From positions 1 through 24,678 of the forward strand of contig JAPEVF010000676.1 of assembly GCA_029747585.1 (NCBI GenBank): a DNA stretch of 24,678 nucleotides. The letters run 5' to 3'. The DNA comes from Pleurotus djamor. Its lineage: Eukaryota; Basidiomycota; Agaricomycetes; Agaricales; Pleurotaceae. Both the position numbers and the translations under genes were made by a program. The notes beneath the pieces were generated by a model. It was given only the letters and a program-made list of their open reading frames with translations, did no database searches and was not told the origin of the DNA. Every line of letters begins with the position of its first letter. Position 1 is the first letter of the stretch. This document shows positions 8,200 through 19,582 of the stretch, piece after piece.

Positions 8200-11100
8200 A
8201 TGTCTTCGAGTACAATATATAACGTGAGTAAGGGTCCTGTGGGCAGTTACTTGTGGCACAAAATCGAGGCTGGTGGCGGGCGAAGAAACGGACAATATGG
8301 TCCGTGCGTTGGATTGGTTCCCTGTAGTGTGGCGTATCAATGTCGTTTGCGGTTGGACGCAGCTTCGACGCAGCTTCGGCTATGAATTCTCAACGATAGC
8401 GCCCTCGGCGGTGCGCTGGGGTCGTTCGGTTTGGATTACGAGACTGCGTTGCAATTGCACTACGCTGCGGATACGAACGTCCCAGATGCAGGCAGGGCAC
8501 CAGAATAGCTGTGGGCAACATATTTCTAGGATGAACTTGGATTTCTCAAGTTATACCCAACGTCCCGAAACGCCTTGCCAAACTTAGTGAGGGGGAAATT
8601 CCAAGCACAAGTTGGGCTTCTCACATGTTGTGAAAACGGCGACGCGGGACTATGAGAGCGGCGATGATGCGCGGGTTGTCACGTTGGAATACCTTTGTGC
8701 ACGGATTCCGCTTGGTGCCTAGCGTCGGGGGTATTGGCAATGTCTTCATCCTTCTACGATTTCACATCTCTATTGGGCGGGCGCGAAGGCGTCGCCCCCT
8801 TCTTATTCGTTCTTTGCTTCTATTGCCCGCAAGCTGACTTAATTGTCGACTTAGCACAGGAGTTTGCAGCCTACGGGCCCTCCAGTACCAGGACCTAGTC
8901 AGCAACACAGTCATGCGAGACTTAACGAATCGTTCGAAACCATTCGACAAGAGTTTGACCTTCTAGCACAAGAGATTGGGGCTGTTAGAGCGCAGAGAGA
9001 TGACTACGAAAACAAATGTGCGCTTCATTCCTACTGGTACACAACACCTTGCTCACCCAAACCTTGTCAACATAGTGGCGGCTCAAATAAATGAAATCGC
9101 TTCATTCCGCCAGCAACTCGTCGACCTCGAGGGTAAGCACGCCAAGGTTCGTCAACAATACGAAGACGAGCTGGCACGGATGCGGAATGAACTCGTCGCA
9201 ACTCGGCAATCCCTGCCCAATGTCGGGATACCCCCTCAACCCCAAGTTGGCCCGGGTTCAGTTGGTATACCAGGGGGTGCTGTCCCCCCAGGACCTCCTC
9301 CGCCTGTCAGTCATTCAGGCTCCGCGGTGCCAAGTTATAGCGAACCGTATTATCGCGACGGCATGCCTGGGAGGGATAGAGATAGATTAGTGGAAAGGGG
9401 TGGAGTTGATCGTGCTGAGCGTGTTGAGCGTGAGCGGCTTTCCGAGAGGGACCGGGACAGAGGAGACAGGGACAGGATGGATAGAGACCGTGATCGAGTT
9501 GTCGACCAACGAGATCCCAAACGTCTCAAACCAGACCGTATTAAATCCGATCGTCCAGGTAAGTTTTGTTTTTTTTGGTCACTTTCAACAAGTGAATAAA
9601 CTTCTTCAGATCCGTACAGCCCGTCGCTAGGCCACGGACAAACGCCGAAGCTCCAACACCCACCTGCACCAGGCGTAGGACCTGGGCTTCCACCACCACC
9701 ATCTGCTCATGGTCCCTATCAAAACTCGGGCCCAAGTAATCCTCCCGGCCCCCCGCCTCTGAGTGAACCTAGCAATGGCCCAGGCGCCCTCGTCCCGATA
9801 GGACCAGCCAGTTTTCCGGACGATCTTGATCCTCACAATGTTCCACCAGAGTACAAGAAAGAAGCATCCGATTGGTTTGCCGTTTTCAATCATAAGGTCA
9901 AGCGTGTGCTTGATGTCAACCTTGTCCACACCCTTATGCATGAGAGGTTCGTTGTATCTGTGTCTTCCACCATGCTTGAAAGCTGAGGATGGACATGAAG
10001 TGTGGTGTGCTGTGTCCGATTTTCTGCCGATGGAAAATATCTTGCAACAGGATGCAACCGTACCGCTCAAATTTTTGACACGAAAACCGGTGCGAAGACG
10101 TGGTATGTTTCATGTGATTTGAGCGCCTAAAATAACTCACGTTCTTTTCCAGTGTGCTTGCAGATGAAGGAGCTGGAAAAGCCGGCGACTTGTACATTCG
10201 CAGCGTCTGCTTCAGCCCTGATGGAAAATATCTAGCTACTGGAGCCGAAGATAAGCAGATCCGAGTGCGTCGCATCCTCATACGTTCTCTCTGTGTCTCT
10301 GACCACCTTTCTAGATCTGGGACATCAACAAGCGACGCATTCGAAATGTCTTTGATGGCCACCAGCAAGAAATCTACTCGCTCGACTTTTCCCATGACGG
10401 GCGGCTCATCGTGTCCGGGTCTGGCGACAAGACTGCGCGTATCTGGGATATGGAGTCTGGGTCGTCGAAAGTACTCACAATCAACGATCCGGATTCTCTG
10501 AACAATGATGCCGGTGTGACTTCTGTGGCAATGTCGCCGAATGGTCAATTCGTTGCCGCTGGCAGCCTTGACACGGTGGTTCGGATATGGGATGTCGCTA
10601 CGGGTCTGCTCGTCGATCGACTGCGTGGACACCGTGATAGTGTGTACAGCGTTGCTTTTACACCTGACGGGAAGGGGTTGGTCAGTGGTAGCTTGGACAA
10701 GACGCTGAAGTACTGGGACGTCAGCGCCTTGAATTCGCCTGGACTAAAAAGCAAGAAAGAAGGTGCGAACGGCGGTCCTCTTAACGTTCCTAGTGCATTG
10801 ACGCGGAAGGAAGGAGATAAGCAAAGTCCATGTACGATGAACTTCACCGGACACAAGGTATGTCCGAGTCGCACTAATGGTGGTGGCGAGGTGCTCACTG
10901 GCGTTGTCAGGATTATGTGTTGTCCGTCGCTGTCTCTCATGACGGACAATGGGTGGTCTCGGGTTCGAAAGACCGAGGCGTACAGTTCTGGGACTCACGA
11001 ACGGCGACCGTTCAGTGTATGCTCCAAGGACACAAAAACTCAGGTGGGTTCACGTTGCCTCGTTCTTGTTGTCATGTACTTACCTTTCACAGTCATCTCC

Positions 11101-11240
11101 ATCGACCTCAGTCCTGCTGGAAGTATTCTTGCCACGGGCAGTGGTGATTGGCAAGCGAGGATATGTATGTTCTCCCATATCTTGACGCCAATAGTGACTG
11201 ATGATACACCTGTTCCACAGGGAGTTACAACCCGATATAA
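8200..11240 (+). CDS. TUP1: Tup1-type WD40 transcriptional corepressor
   Basis: Predicted 657 aa from exons 8200-8223, 8870-9017, 9076-9558, 9610-9946, 10001-10102, 10153-10264, 10315-10857, 10911-11043, 11093-11164, 11221-11240. Tup1 works with Ssn6/Cyc8 as a general nuclear corepressor brought to promoters by DNA-binding proteins. The N-terminal coiled-coil (tetramerisation, Ssn6-binding) domain is visible as [20 protein letters not shown] followed by [16 protein letters not shown] proline-rich linker and a repetitive Arg/Asp segment (about residues 155-210) follow. The signature [17 protein letters not shown] then leads into seven WD40 blades, ending in [10 protein letters not shown] and a short SYNPI tail. 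All seven blades are complete, so the propeller looks intact. The start exon encodes only MSSSTIYN and needs a 646 nt intron; this is the least certain part. An ATG at 8737 (MSSSFYDF) is a weaker alternative, because its only donor would be gtcgcc. Confidence 0.92.
8224..8869 (+). other. Long first intron of TUP1 (inferred)
   Basis: A strong gtgagt donor at 8224 and the acceptor tttgcag ending at 8869 give a 646 nt intron, about ten times longer than the others in the window. No alternative coding exon with family features is visible in it. It could hold regulatory sequence or an unrecognised small exon. Confidence 0.5.
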
Positions 11241-11711
11241 CGAGCGTGCGGACACCCCTACTACCTACACCCATGTTGTTTTTGCTTTTGTGTACGCCTA
11301 TACCTATATAACCTTACATATATCAAGTTGTTACCCCCCGTCGCATATGTTCCATATGTTCTTANNTCCGCTGTGTTACGTGTATTTAGTTCTCTTATCC
11401 CCACCAGCTTTCTATCCCTGGGACTGTACTCATGACGGCCTTATGCATGGCCCTATCCACAAATAAGGCTACTTTCCGTGTGCTAGCAGTGGCGATGTAA
11501 GGAGGTGCGTTTTCATTACCTTGGTGGTCTTATCCTGATGTTTGCTGGTTTCGCGCTTTCTCAAGGAACTCGTGTCAGACATCTCGCCTTGAATGTTTAT
11601 GGTTCCCCGCCCATGCAAAGTCTGCAATGAAGCTATCATAGACCCCTTGGAAGCATCACAAGCATGCACCGTCTTACCCAATCTCGACATCGTTTTCGAT
11701 AGGAATGACTA
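11241..11711. other. TUP1 3' region and intergenic
   Basis: AT-rich 3' region containing ACATATATC near 11316 and two undetermined bases (11365-11366). No supportable gene: the long open frame that crosses the TUP1 introns and continues here is a read-through artefact. Confidence 0.5.
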
Positions 11712-11718
11712 TATAAAT
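11712..11718 (+). promoter_or_regulatory. Candidate TATA box of the secreted-protein gene
   Basis: TATAAAT lies 69 bp upstream of the ATG at 11781. Confidence 0.45.
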
Positions 11719-11780
11719 CGTGTACTTTCAAGCATCCTTCCTCCAGCAAAGTGCTCTACCCAGGTCCTTCGTAGTCAACG

Positions 11781-12411
11781 ATGCAACTTCAGTTCAAAGC
11801 TATTCTTCTTGCATCACTCACTGCACTTTCCTCCGGAGTTCTTGCGACGCCCGCTGGTACGGTAAGCCCTCAGTTGACTGCTTTATGACCCTGCTATTCA
11901 TCTGTTTTATTCTCAGGGCTACGAACTACAGCGCCGCGTCCTAGCTCCGAAGTTCACTTTTGCTGAAAACTTGGCGGATTTCCCTGTACCCCCTGCGGCA
12001 GCTCCAGGAGACAAGAAGGCTGAAAAAGCTGAAAAGGCATATAAATATAAACAGCCAGACCGCGTGAAATGCCAACAAGCTGCTGGCGTGGCTGTTACAG
12101 CCCTCTTGAAAGCCGCCCAGGTTCCGCTTTCTATCCCAGATGACGTCGCCGTATATGTTTTCTGCGATTTTCATACCAGCAAAGCAGAACCGACCGAGCA
12201 TGTCACCTTCCGCTTCAATGGTCCAAAGTGTGGTGCGGCGTGCCTCGGACACGCTTTTGACGTGGCCTCGGCAGGGCGTCCAGGTGATGTAGGTTTTCCT
12301 CCTTGAGTCCTCCAATTCAGGTCATGCATAACTCAACCATTTTATGTAGATCTTTGCCAGCACTGGTGTGAAGGTCTTCCCGGTGCGGGTCGNTTTTTCC
12401 AGAGCGTTTGA
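11781..12411 (+). CDS. Small secreted protein of unknown function
   Basis: Predicted 169 aa from exons 11781-11861, 11917-12283 and 12350-12411. The first 22 residues (MQLQFKAILLASLTALSSGV, then LA) form a clear signal peptide, and an Arg-Arg pair about ten residues later could be a Kex2-type processing site. A Lys/Ala-rich charged stretch (GDKKAEKAEKAYKYK) follows, then a compact domain with VKCQQAAGVAVTALL, VAVYVFCDFH and GPKCGAACLGHAFDVAS. Cysteines come in spaced pairs (C..C and CGAAC, plus CQHWC in exon 3), which suits a disulfide-bonded extracellular protein. I do not recognise the family. The last intron (12284-12349) is a judgement: without it the protein would end GDVGFPP at 12306. 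One N at 12393 falls in a third codon position and leaves Arg. Confidence 0.7.
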
Positions 12412-12936
12412 GACCTCATCTTAACTCTTATCACAGTGATTCGTGATTGAAGACGTTTCCTTGGTGGAGACGATCTAGAAAGCTTTAGGGTACCGCGTCT
12501 CTCACTGTACTTACTCGAAGTTTGTGACTGTGGGAAACACCGTTCACACAATCAATACAATTGGGTGTACACTAGCAAAGACTAGCAAGGACTCAAATTT
12601 CAGGTTTGAATTCGAGCTCAAGTTCCAACGTCGAACATTGAACAATTCAACGTTGCTCAACCTCGCTCAACTTTCAAATCTCAACGTTTAACAGCCACGC
12701 TAATCCAACGGGCATCATTCTTTGCATGATTCCATCTTCTTGCTATAATAATGCACGCCACGCCTCAGCTGGTTCCGTGGATGTACGCTAGTCGAAGTTT
12801 GGAAGGGTGGTTGAAGATGGACGGATGCTCGACGTTTCATATGAAGGCGACCGCAGGAGTTAAATTCGCTAGTTGGTCCTGAGAACTGTCGCTGGAGCTG
12901 AGCCCACGAGGAGTCTACAAAGCTAAATACCCAACA
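12412..12936. other. Intergenic upstream of the TRK gene
   Basis: No gene seen. Around 12590-12690 the sequence is rich in short imperfect CTCAAC/CAACGTT words, giving a low-complexity, weakly palindromic patch. TATAATA at 12744 is far (about 190 bp) from the ATG. Confidence 0.45.
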
Positions 12937-15900
12937 ATGGCCCACATCCACCGTGTTCTTCGTTCTCCCCTACAGTCATCCTACAACTCCGAGAGACTTT
13001 CAAGTAATTCTTCCCCCGGCGACGAGGACATGAAGGACAGTGTACTTGGTCTTGCACCACAAGCTTTAGATTCGTGCGCATCGCAATCCCAAACGGTCAT
13101 TGCTGACGCACCGCGTCAAGGCCTCTGGCATACAATTAAGAAAGAGAGCACTTTCTTTCGCATTCACTTACTCTCATTCGCCTTTATTCCTCTCATCGTA
13201 TCGGGCGTGTTTTACGCATGCAATGGGCGGTTTCACATCAGCTATCTGGACTGCTTGTTTCTTTGTTATTCATCGATGACGGTGACTGGCTTGTCGACAG
13301 TGAATTTATCGACGACAACGGCGTTGCAGCAAGTCATCCTGTATTTCTTGATGATGATTGTGAGCTCCTTCCTTTTCATTACGGACCTGCGCTGAGATGG
13401 GCGTTATAAGGGCGATATTTCAATGGTATCGTGGGTCATGGTTCTGGTCCGCAAGTGAGCATCTTGACTAGTTCTACATGACCTCCCCGATTCATGGACA
13501 GAATAAAGGAACTACTTCCGTACACGATGCAAGTATGTTGCTCTCCAACATCGCCCCAATCGGCGTGGCACCCTGCTATCCATCAAGCGCACTAGAACAA
13601 TGTTGTTAAATTCAATCTCCTCGCCTATCCACGCTTTCCGGTTAGGTCAAGAGGTTCCGAACCCCCATCCTGGTCCGGATGATATGGAAAAGGGTATCAC
13701 AGACTCGCCAGCTGTCCCATCTTCTGCCAATCACCCCGGTGTCGGCGACGTTGCGGCCCCACCAAGCCTGATAATTGTGATTGACCAACCAGCACAACAG
13801 CCAACGCGATCGACATCAGACAACGCATCCCCAGGTTCTAGCTTAAGATCGCCTGTCCTCGCGGATGCTAGACGGAGTCCGCATAGTAAGAATAAGCCTC
13901 AGGAGGTAACACTCAATATACGAGAAGCCAAGAGCGTCACTGGCTCTCCCAAAGCAGCTAGCACGGCTTTGACCCAGTTACCCCTCAATGTCGAGGACTT
14001 ATCTCCACAAACAGCGTCTTTGACTTCGTCCCTTCGTCCACCACCTGTACAACGAAGTGAGTAACCTCGAACTCTTCATGCACGCTAACTTATTATCGAG
14101 TAGCCCCTACCCGATCTCAACCTCGCCAAGGAGTGACGATGCTAGCCTCCCATCAGCGGACCTTGAGTGTCCACGGCGCACCTCAACTTGGTGACCAAGC
14201 AAAGTTTCAGAACTACGGCGGGTTTCCGGGACCCCTCAACGTCACTCAGAAGGCTATTCAGTATATATCCCCGAAGACCTATGCCAAGCTTGAACGCACC
14301 CTCACCATATCTTCGACTCAAACTATCACTGGCGTCAATGAAAACGGAGAAACAGCTCTCACTCCCATATCTGGAGGTGGACCTTCTCCTCACACCGTGA
14401 GGCGACCTGGATACCCTTCACCTTTACATGACGGACAACCTCGCATAAGCGAGGAGGGAAATGCTATGGATCGGTTCATATCCGGCATGAACGCAAAGGT
14501 CGTTTCCTGGCTTTCCTTCCCACTCACTGTCGGGAGAAACTCTGATATACACGTGGAGACGCTTACGGATGAACAAATCGAAGAAGTCGGTGGCGCGGAA
14601 TATCGTGCGTTGAGGTTGTTGAGTTATCTCGTCCCTTCAGTAGGACCATATCTTCTACATTTTGATGGACTTGGCTAACGTTGGTTGGCGCAGTATTTCG
14701 TCCTCACTCAACTATTCGCGTACCTACTGTTCGCTCCGTGGTTGTCCGTCACGCACACATACGATGGAGTGTTTGAAGCCCAACCTAGGCTCGTTCAAAA
14801 GCCTTGGTTCAGTGTTCCCCTACTTCTCTTTCGCGGCACCATGCTCAATTGCTGATACAGGTTTGCGTTGTTTCAAGTGATGGGCGCTTACACAGGAGGC
14901 AGATTGTCGCTGGTCGACTTGTGCGCAGAGGCCTTTTCCTCAATACATGGATGCAGCCTGACAGCCTCTTTCCTCTAGGGGGATGGTGCCGTTTCAGTCG
15001 GCGTATCTAATGATGGGTTTGTACACCTCAAAACTTCTTTCCGAAACTTCATATGAACGACATGGTGCAGTTGCCTTGATGTTCGTCATCCTAGCGGGAA
15101 ATAACGCTTTGGTGTGTTCCAACCCGCATCCCGACTCACTATCATTGAACCTGTTCCTTCTAGCCTATCTTGTGCGTCTATCACCCTTCGGTTGGCTTTT
15201 CCGCTCTCAACAGATGACATATCTGAATAGTCTTCGCTTTACTATGTGAGCATGACATCGCTCACCATTACCTTACCATGCTTAATTCGCGTTTCTTTCC
15301 CTACGTACAGCTGGATCGGCTATAAAGTCACGCGCATCGAATCAGACATACATAAAGCCTTGGAATTCCTGATAGACCATCCTCGCAGGTTTGTTAAGTT
15401 GTCAGGAATATCACGGAGCGTCGGCTCACTCCATGCGGCAGATGTTTCATATACCTGTAAGCTACTTACCCAGTGGTGCAGGGAAGATCCTTCAATTAAG
15501 CACCTCCATTCCTCTAGATTCCCGAGTCACCAAACGTGGTTTCTCCTCATATGTCTCATCCTCTTCAGGTCCGCCCTCTGTGACTTTCGGAGTCGCTGAA
15601 CTTTCTCTGATACTTTCCCACCTAGTGTCATCGAATGGGTGGCCTTCGAAGTTCTGAGTAAGCTTCTCCTCAAAGCCTCCTAATGCCGGGGTTAGCCTCA
15701 CCCGTTCATTAGATATTGGTCTTCCCGCATTTGAAGCGCTCAGTGTCGGACCTCGCACGATCGCAGGGTTGTTCCAAGGGCTTTCTGCACGTACCTCCGG
15801 GTTTGCCATCGTACCCATCGCAAACCTGGCACCAGCAGTTCAGTCAGTTGTACGATTCACTCCACCCTCCTTCAACTCATCTTCCCCGCAGGTTCATGTA

Positions 15901-16742
15901 CGTCATCTTGATGTATATTGCTGTAAGCAACTGCACTTGGTCAGCCTAGATGTTATATTAACTCTAAGTTTAGGTTTATCCGGTATGTCTCGAACACTTT
16001 AGCCACCGTACTAGATTCTGACCGACATATTAGGTCGCCCTGAGTATTCGTTCCACCAATGTGTATGAAGAAAAGTCCCTTGGTATATTTCAAGTTCCCC
16101 CGGACGAGAAAGATCAAGAGCCCACAAACTTGGAGAGTCTTCCACCTCGTGAGCGGGTCGGAAAGTACCTAGATTGGCATCTTCGAAGACAGGTGTCAAA
16201 CGGTTCGTCCCCTTTCCCCTAAATCAACTGTCACTGGCTATCTAAGTTGTCTGAATAGATATGTGGTGGTTGGTTTGGTCCGTGTTCTTCATCGCAATCA
16301 TCGAGAGGGGCTCGATTATGGACGAGAATAAGAAATGGTTTGACATGTTTCGAGTCCTCTTTGAGCTTGTCTCGGCCTTTGGTGGTATCGGCTTGACTCT
16401 GGGGGTCCCCTACGTCAGTCTGAACAACTTTATACTGCTACGCCATGACTTACGCTTCGTGATCTAGGATAACTTCTCGTTTTGTGGTGCTATGAAGCCA
16501 TTATCCAAGTTGATCATCATCGTTGTAATGTGCGTGGACGGTTTGATGATGATGTTGCCCACGTATGGTCGCTGATATGATTCATGAAACTCAGGGTTCG
16601 CGGGAGACATCGTGGCCTACCTCTCGCTGTTGACCGCGCAATCTTGTTGCCGACAGAGTTGAATAGACACGATGTATGTACAACGCCCTCTCANCCCAGA
16701 CGCCTCCACCCCCATCAACTTGAACCCCCCTGGCGCTCCTGA
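12937..16742 (+). CDS. TRK1: TRK-family potassium transporter
   Basis: Predicted 901 aa in 21 exons: 12937-13359, 13411-13454, 13509-14056, 14104-14639, 14694-14806, 14861-14920, 14979-15016, 15071-15111, 15164-15171, 15231-15245, 15311-15388, 15442-15456, 15518-15568, 15626-15657, 15713-15842, 15892-15922, 15974-15982, 16034-16202, 16259-16413, 16468-16529, 16595-16742. It is a plasma-membrane high-affinity K+ uptake protein with four M1-P-M2 units. The pore glycines are visible in TVTGLSTVNLS, YTGGRLSLVDLGMVPFQ, SARTSGFAIVPIANLAPAVQ and VSAFGGIGLT. A long hydrophilic loop (exons 3-4, residues about 160-510) separates units 1 and 2, as in fungal TRKs. The signatures KALEFLIDHPRR, FPSHQTWFLL and VRGRHRGLPLAVDRAILLP are also present. 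Several exons are tiny (8, 9, 15, 15 nt), yet all join in frame. The third residue of YTGGR is Arg where I expect Gly. The C-terminus is uncertain: a gtatgt donor at 16674 may add another exon. There is an N at 16694. Confidence 0.9.
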
Positions 16743-17206
16743 AATGGGATAGCAGCACTCAATCCAAGACACAAGTTATTTCCGTTCATGACCTTCGTTC
16801 AATCCTTCTATTCGCATCGCGTCCAAACTTGCCGTCGAGTTGGGGACTGTATTCTATAGCTATAAGATAGTGTAGATTCATTGTTATTATTGTTGCGTAT
16901 TTTCTTGCTCGCATATTTAATAATTGCATGTCCCGAGTGGTAGGCCGGGGTAGAGTGATTATCGTCCTGGTTGATTCTCATTGATCATTACTCTACACGT
17001 TCGTTTGATACAAGTGTACGCCCCTCTTGAAGATAAGGTAACCATCATCACTAGCACTACACTTGGATTCTGTCCCCTCACCAAACGACCTCCTCCTCTT
17101 TATACTCCACAGAAATGGACCAATTCATGTTTTTTATCCGGGAAAGCTGCATATCCATCATTTTTTGAGCTTTCTCGACCTGGGCTTGTACTCTATAATA
17201 AACATC
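16743..17206. other. Intergenic between two convergent genes
   Basis: 3' regions of the TRK gene (+) and the F-box-like gene (-). AT-rich around 16860-16930. No gene or repeat seen. Confidence 0.5.
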
Positions 17207-18429
17207 TCAGTATCGGTCCAAGTCATCGATGAACATGTCCTCTATATCCTCTGGGTCGGTATGACGCTCCATTTCCAGCAATTCTTCATCGGGTTGGTGA
17301 GGCTCACGCCACTGGCTGATTTGGAAGACAACTGATATGATATCAGTGGGGCACAGTCCGAGGACGCAGAGACGGAGCTGTGAAGCGACACGATCCATCT
17401 CTCGTCATCCCAGAGTTCTTCGGCCATAACCCCAGCATCAATTACGAAGACAATGGTGAGGCAAGTGAGAGCGGAAGAAGCGAAGGTGTCTTGGAGGTAC
17501 TCCAAGGTGGATATAGTGTGCTCTTCAGAGCACCACGCAATTATTGAGAGGGTCAGATGTTGGATTGAAGCGATTATTTCATTTGAGAGGGAGCGACACG
17601 GAGGCGCACTCTCGTGACCGATGTCTAGTATTCTCCGTTAGTGTACGTCATTCGGATAAATATGAAGATACATACAAGATGAGCCAACGAACAGAGTCCA
17701 GCGCAACTGAAGCCCACAGAAATCGGAGAGAACTTTGGTAGCATGGCAATTCTCATGGCCATGGCCAAAATGAAGGGGCCATTGTATCCGCTGAAGGCGT
17801 GGAGATTTGAACAAGCCGAACGGAGGTTGGCGGAAGTGGTACAACTCCGCTAGTTCCGGGAGCTCCAGTCGCTCGCTGATGACCTCGGTTGGCGTAGAAA
17901 AATCGGTGTCAAGCCAAAGCTTTCGTAAGGTGGTAGCACACGGTGCCAATACAAGTGCGATCAGGTCACTTGCGTCGTTTTTCCACGAGATGATTTCCAG
18001 TGTTTCTAAGGACGAAGATCCAATCATTTCCACAACAGAAGCATGGTTACTTGGAAGGAAGAGTGTGTAGATGGGACCGCTGCATTTGATTGTGAGGGAT
18101 TTGACACAACGAAGCTTCGGAAGTAACTGAGACAAAAGGTCGCTCTCGACCACACCAGATCTTAGGATGATGTTCAGGACGACCTTCCGGAAGTGAAGAG
18201 CGAGGTGCGGGGAGGACCGTATGATTTCCAATAGTTTACGACACAGCGGGATGTCGTGTGTGTGGTCGTCATCTCTTCAAATGATAAACTCAGCAAAAAG
18301 ATATTTCTGGGTGAACGGTAGAAAAGAGGTATGAGCGAGCGAGCATGCCTTCAGTGAGTCGATATCTGTCGCAATATGACTCAGAATTTGCCCCGCAATT
18401 TCGACGGGGAGGATACTATTCCCTGGCAT
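17207..18429 (-). pseudogene. F-box/LRR-like protein with an in-frame stop
   Basis: The N-terminus, from the ATG at 18429, reads MPGNSILPVEIAGQILSHIA and then SLKACSLAHTSFLPFTQKYL, the usual Agaricomycete F-box pattern (LPxE...I, SLxxCSL...W/FLPxxQ), which in intact proteins binds Skp1 in SCF ubiquitin ligases. The same frame is cut by TGA at plus 18277-18279 and then continues without a break: RKLLEIIRSSPHLALHFRKV and further leucine-rich segments. A 51 nt intron (plus 17625-17675, branch CACTAAC) joins to the exon with SIIAWCSEEHTISTLEYL. The 3' end is ambiguous: either a stop at 17242, or a second 47 nt intron (17399-17445) leading to an acidic tail that ends at 17207. With the stop the product is only about 50 residues. 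A pseudogene or a sequencing error is likelier than readthrough. Confidence 0.65.
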
Positions 18430-18762
18430 CGTGGGTGAGCAAGTGACAGGTCCCACTGGGAAGAAGTTCAAAAGACCAACAATTTGGCATACTATTGGTA
18501 TAAATCAGTGTCTGAGGGGACATAGATAGTTCATTGGAGGTTAACCACCAATTAAGCCTGGAGGAAAGGAAGAGCAACGATATGTCCCTCAAGTTCCCAA
18601 CAAGTTCAATGAAAGTTCCCAAATTTGCTGGGGATGAATGTATGTACTAGATGACAACAAGGCTTTCAGTTATATTCAATGAGATATCTTGGAGCAGTGG
18701 ATATTGGAAGTGCTGGGGCGTACGATGGAGGACGCGATGAGTGATCTCGCATCACGCGACAA

Positions 18763-18774
18763 ACGTGATCACGT
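18763..18774. promoter_or_regulatory. 12-bp perfect palindrome ACGTGATCACGT (second copy)
   Basis: Identical to 2022-2033 and at the equivalent distance (about 820 bp) from the SDR start, while the surrounding sequence has diverged strongly. Either a conserved binding site or a chance survivor of the duplication. Confidence 0.35.
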
Positions 18775-18894
18775 GTTGATAGGCAGCTCCGAGTCCCAGG
18801 TTCAAGTTGGTTCTCAAGTTGAGTCTTCCGACCTCTGCGTTGTACCGGATACATTGCTTCCGCGCTCTGGAGTCTAGAGAGCGTTACTCGAATC

Positions 18895-18938
18895 CTGCTA
18901 TCTGCTATCTGCTATCTGCTATGTATCTGCTATCTGCT
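18895..18938. repeat. TATCTGC heptamer tandem repeat
   Basis: About six units of CTATCTG with one interruption (TATG). The corresponding spot in the left arm (around 1852-1872) has only one or two related TATCTG words, so the repeat expanded after the duplication, or contracted in the other arm. Confidence 0.7.
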
Positions 18939-19582
18939 TCTCGCAATGCCTTCAGCAACCGGAATCCACGCCTCCGTCATTTATTGATTGTCTCGTCGGA
19001 CACGCTTTCGTTAGTCAGTCGGGTTGCCTCAGAGTAGCCCTCTCTTATGAATGTGGCGACTCTTCCTTCAATAAGACTTCCGATTTAGACCTCAAAAATT
19101 CCGTTAACTCTAGACTCTGGAGCGCGGCAAGCTCCAGCTCAAGTTGGACCAACGGGCGAATGTGCTTGAGTACTAAATACTAAGGGCTAACCATATCGTC
19201 TCGAAGATCAGATCGACAACTTGATGCTACGACAATCCACTGCCCAGATATCTACGTATCAACCCATGGGTGTTGCTAGAGATGTAGCACGTCTTCATGC
19301 CGCATCATACGGTTCGTTCAGTTGATCTCTTTTCATTGGTTACATCAACTGATTCCTATTTTAATCAAGGCTCCACCTCGGGTAACATCGTAACAATTCA
19401 ATTTGTGAATGGTGGCCGACAAAGGCCACAGAAGAACTTCTCACCAACACAAAAGCCCAGTCGGGGATACACCGAGCTCCTTCCAAAGCAAAAGTTTTGA
19501 GTCACAAATCCATCGCGCTTGAGAGTGGATTCCCATCTCTCTTATACCCAGACTATGTGAGGAATTCTATGTATCAACTATC

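Larger units (their letters stand above)
18430..19582. other. Upstream regions of the F-box-like gene and of SDR copy 2
   Basis: Divergent intergenic DNA. From about 18740 onward it belongs to the right arm of the inverted duplication and carries the SDR promoter. It contains the palindrome at 18763-18774 and a small tandem repeat at 18895-18938 (separate entries). No gene seen. Confidence 0.55.

Noticed and set aside
10411..11466. Long open frame covering the end of TUP1 and beyond
   Set aside because: It reads through the introns at 10858, 11044 and 11165. The spliced model keeps all seven WD40 blades and ends in the family's C-terminus at 11240.
15164..15245. Apparent frameshift in the TRK gene
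   Set aside because: Resolved by an 8 nt exon (15164-15171) and a 15 nt exon (15231-15245), which give PIFLRFTIWIGYKV in frame.
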